Positions 62,662 through 64,000 of a DNA stretch of 64,000 nt are shown one piece after another. Origin of the DNA: Membranipora membranacea (Eukaryota > Bryozoa > Gymnolaemata > Cheilostomatida > Membraniporidae); contig OU612067.1 in assembly GCA_914767715.1 (NCBI GenBank), forward strand, positions 16,375,001 to 16,439,000. Direction: 5' to 3'. Position 1 is the stretch's first letter, and each line of letters opens with the position of its first letter. The translations under genes and the position numbers were made by a program. Under the pieces are notes generated by a model that was given only the letters and a program-made list of their open reading frames with translations, did not search any database and was not told the origin of the DNA.

Positions 62662-62701
62662 GTCACATCAATGAACTACACCTTTAGTTCATTGGTCACA
62701 T
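62662..62701. mobile_element. 26-bp palindromic insertion with 7-bp direct repeats and a known empty site
   Basis: GTCACAT (62662-62668), arms CAATGAACTA and TAGTTCATTG around CACCTT (62669-62694), GTCACAT (62695-62701). The paralogous DNA at 42332-42338 has a single GTCACAT and no palindrome. Confidence 0.8.
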
Positions 62702-63499
62702 GATCGTTCAATTTAGACATTTAATAACAGCCTGACAGATTGGGAGTTGTCTTGGCACATTAAGCGGGAAGATAACTCACAATGCCTCACTATTATTGGA
62801 GTTGTATTTGTTGTGGGTGGGGTTTTATGATCAATTGAAAAGATGATTTCAGCTATCGCTTAGGATTGTCTATGGATGTTACCATCAAATACTAATATTC
62901 CCAATTCAATAATGTTAGTTTCTCTTCCGTCCAAAGTTGATCCTGATTCTGATTTCATGCCCTGATTTTGAAGATCAGTTTGTGCAAATTATGAGATTTA
63001 AGTCTCAAGTAATTATCTTGGAGCTATGCAGAATTCAATGAGCACAAATTTGCATGAGCGGCAGCAGTAGTTTAAGTAGTAGAAATGCATTCATATAACC
63101 ATACAATAGAAGTGCGCTTGTGGAAGGTCAGATATGTTCCCCTTATCCATGAATATACATATATCTGCGGCCATGATACACTCCGACAGAATAGACAGGT
63201 TTTTCACAAATTATCGTAGACTTTTTTGTTCAATCAGATATGATAATAAACTTAAACAAAATATATATTGAATGTTAAAGATTTTACACATATTTTTCCA
63301 CCAGGATGGGGATTCCGATAAGAAATATAATAATAAAGACGCGTAGTTCAGCATATAATGTAGAACATCCAGGGTATTACCATGTTGTTACAAGGTAAGG
63401 AATTGTTTAAAGCTCTAGTTGCGCCAAGGAGTAACAGCCCTGTTACTCCTTGGTTGCGCCTCCCCATATTTGGTATCATATTGGCGGTCTCAGTCTAAT

Positions 63500-63760
63500 A
63501 AAGTGAATCATAGCAACCTTATGAATAGCCTATATGGACACAGGTGCAACCATTTGCTAAGCTAAAGTGAATTTTTTTCTTAACTTTTCTCAACCACTAA
63601 GGATGTCCCCTCTTTATCATTATATATATTATGAACTTTATTAACCACCGAAATGATAAAGTGCGATAAGGAGGGGGCAACCTTACAAGGGTGAGAAAAG
63701 TTGAGAGAAATTTTCATTTTAGTAAAGCTGTCCATAGGCCATTCAAAAGGTTGCCAGCCT
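63500..63760. mobile_element. Second copy of the NXPE-intron foldback element
   Basis: Same order of blocks as at 43808-44063, carried along by the segmental duplication. Confidence 0.8.
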
Positions 63761-64000
63761 TTTTATATATTGCGTCTGCAATTAACTACACCTGTATTTT
63801 ATTTTTTGCCTTTTTCTCACTCGATTTCACTTATTTATCTATAATAAATATCAATTTTATCTCTTGCAATAAATACTCATAAAAGTATCACACACCGAAC
63901 ACTTAAAACAAACTAAAAATGTGTTTTAATTTTCTTAATTTTTCAGGTAACAAAACAGGCTATTTCTAAAGTTTCTCAGAACCAAACACACCCAGCAGCC

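Larger units (their letters stand above)
62185..64000 (+). pseudogene. Second, 5'-truncated NXPE pseudogene copy (continues past the window)
   Basis: Duplicate of 41847-44308. It starts inside the exon-6 equivalent just after the codons for the GDS motif, so the catalytic Ser is missing; 62185-62369 then reads MMQSLKGTVNVTLSDAPKS and on, in frame to a GTGAGT donor. The exon-7 equivalent is lost with about 730 bp, replaced by about 130 bp of an unrelated repeat (62943-63080). The exon-8 equivalent is 63305-63394, 90 nt instead of 91, hence a frameshift, but it lacks the stop seen in the other pseudogene. The last exon starts at 63947 after TTTTTCAG and is cut by the window end. Introns are nearly identical to the other copy, so the duplication is recent. 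Confidence 0.88.

Noticed and set aside
1-64000. CRISPR arrays, operons, bacterial promoters, integrated viral genes
   Set aside because: None seen; the window is animal nuclear DNA with spliced genes.

Overview
This is animal nuclear DNA: AT-rich, with genes split by GT-AG introns, many interspersed and inverted repeats, microsatellites, and tRNA-Gln genes that look like the metazoan consensus. MAM domains in tandem and an NXPE-type (neurexophilin/PC-esterase) family both point to Metazoa. Low gene density and a high load of short foldback elements fit a marine invertebrate, perhaps a non-vertebrate deuterostome. I cannot fix the phylum from sequence alone.

Layout. 1-6600: repeat-rich DNA with no convincing gene, holding a 0.6 kb foldback element. 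6630-18994 (minus): a complete 17-exon gene for a secreted protein of 892 residues, made of a signal peptide and five tandem MAM domains; every splice phase closes. 20149-25160: six tRNA-Gln(CTG) loci on the minus strand inside a duplicated repeat unit, four intact and two damaged. 26182-33980 (minus): a complete 10-coding-exon NXPE-family gene (547 residues, type II membrane topology, GDS esterase motif). 36921-40187: four more tRNA-Gln copies, two of them convergent in a large palindrome. 40317-44443 (plus): a second NXPE locus, head-to-head with the first, now a pseudogene with three in-frame stops, a frameshift, a lost donor and a missing catalytic exon. 44444-62184: long non-coding stretch with a ~1.1 kb foldback element, a tRNA-derived SINE and homopolymer tracts. 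62185-64000: a partial duplicate of the NXPE pseudogene that starts in mid-exon and runs off the window.

The two protein genes have no obvious functional link. The main story is duplication: MAM modules within a gene, NXPE loci by segmental duplication, and tRNA-Gln genes carried with flanking repeats. The least expected observation is a set of four very short palindromic insertions (18-28 bp, ends CAATGAACT/AGTTCATTG or close to it), each flanked by a 7-bp direct repeat. For one of them the empty site is preserved in the paralogous copy of the same DNA.
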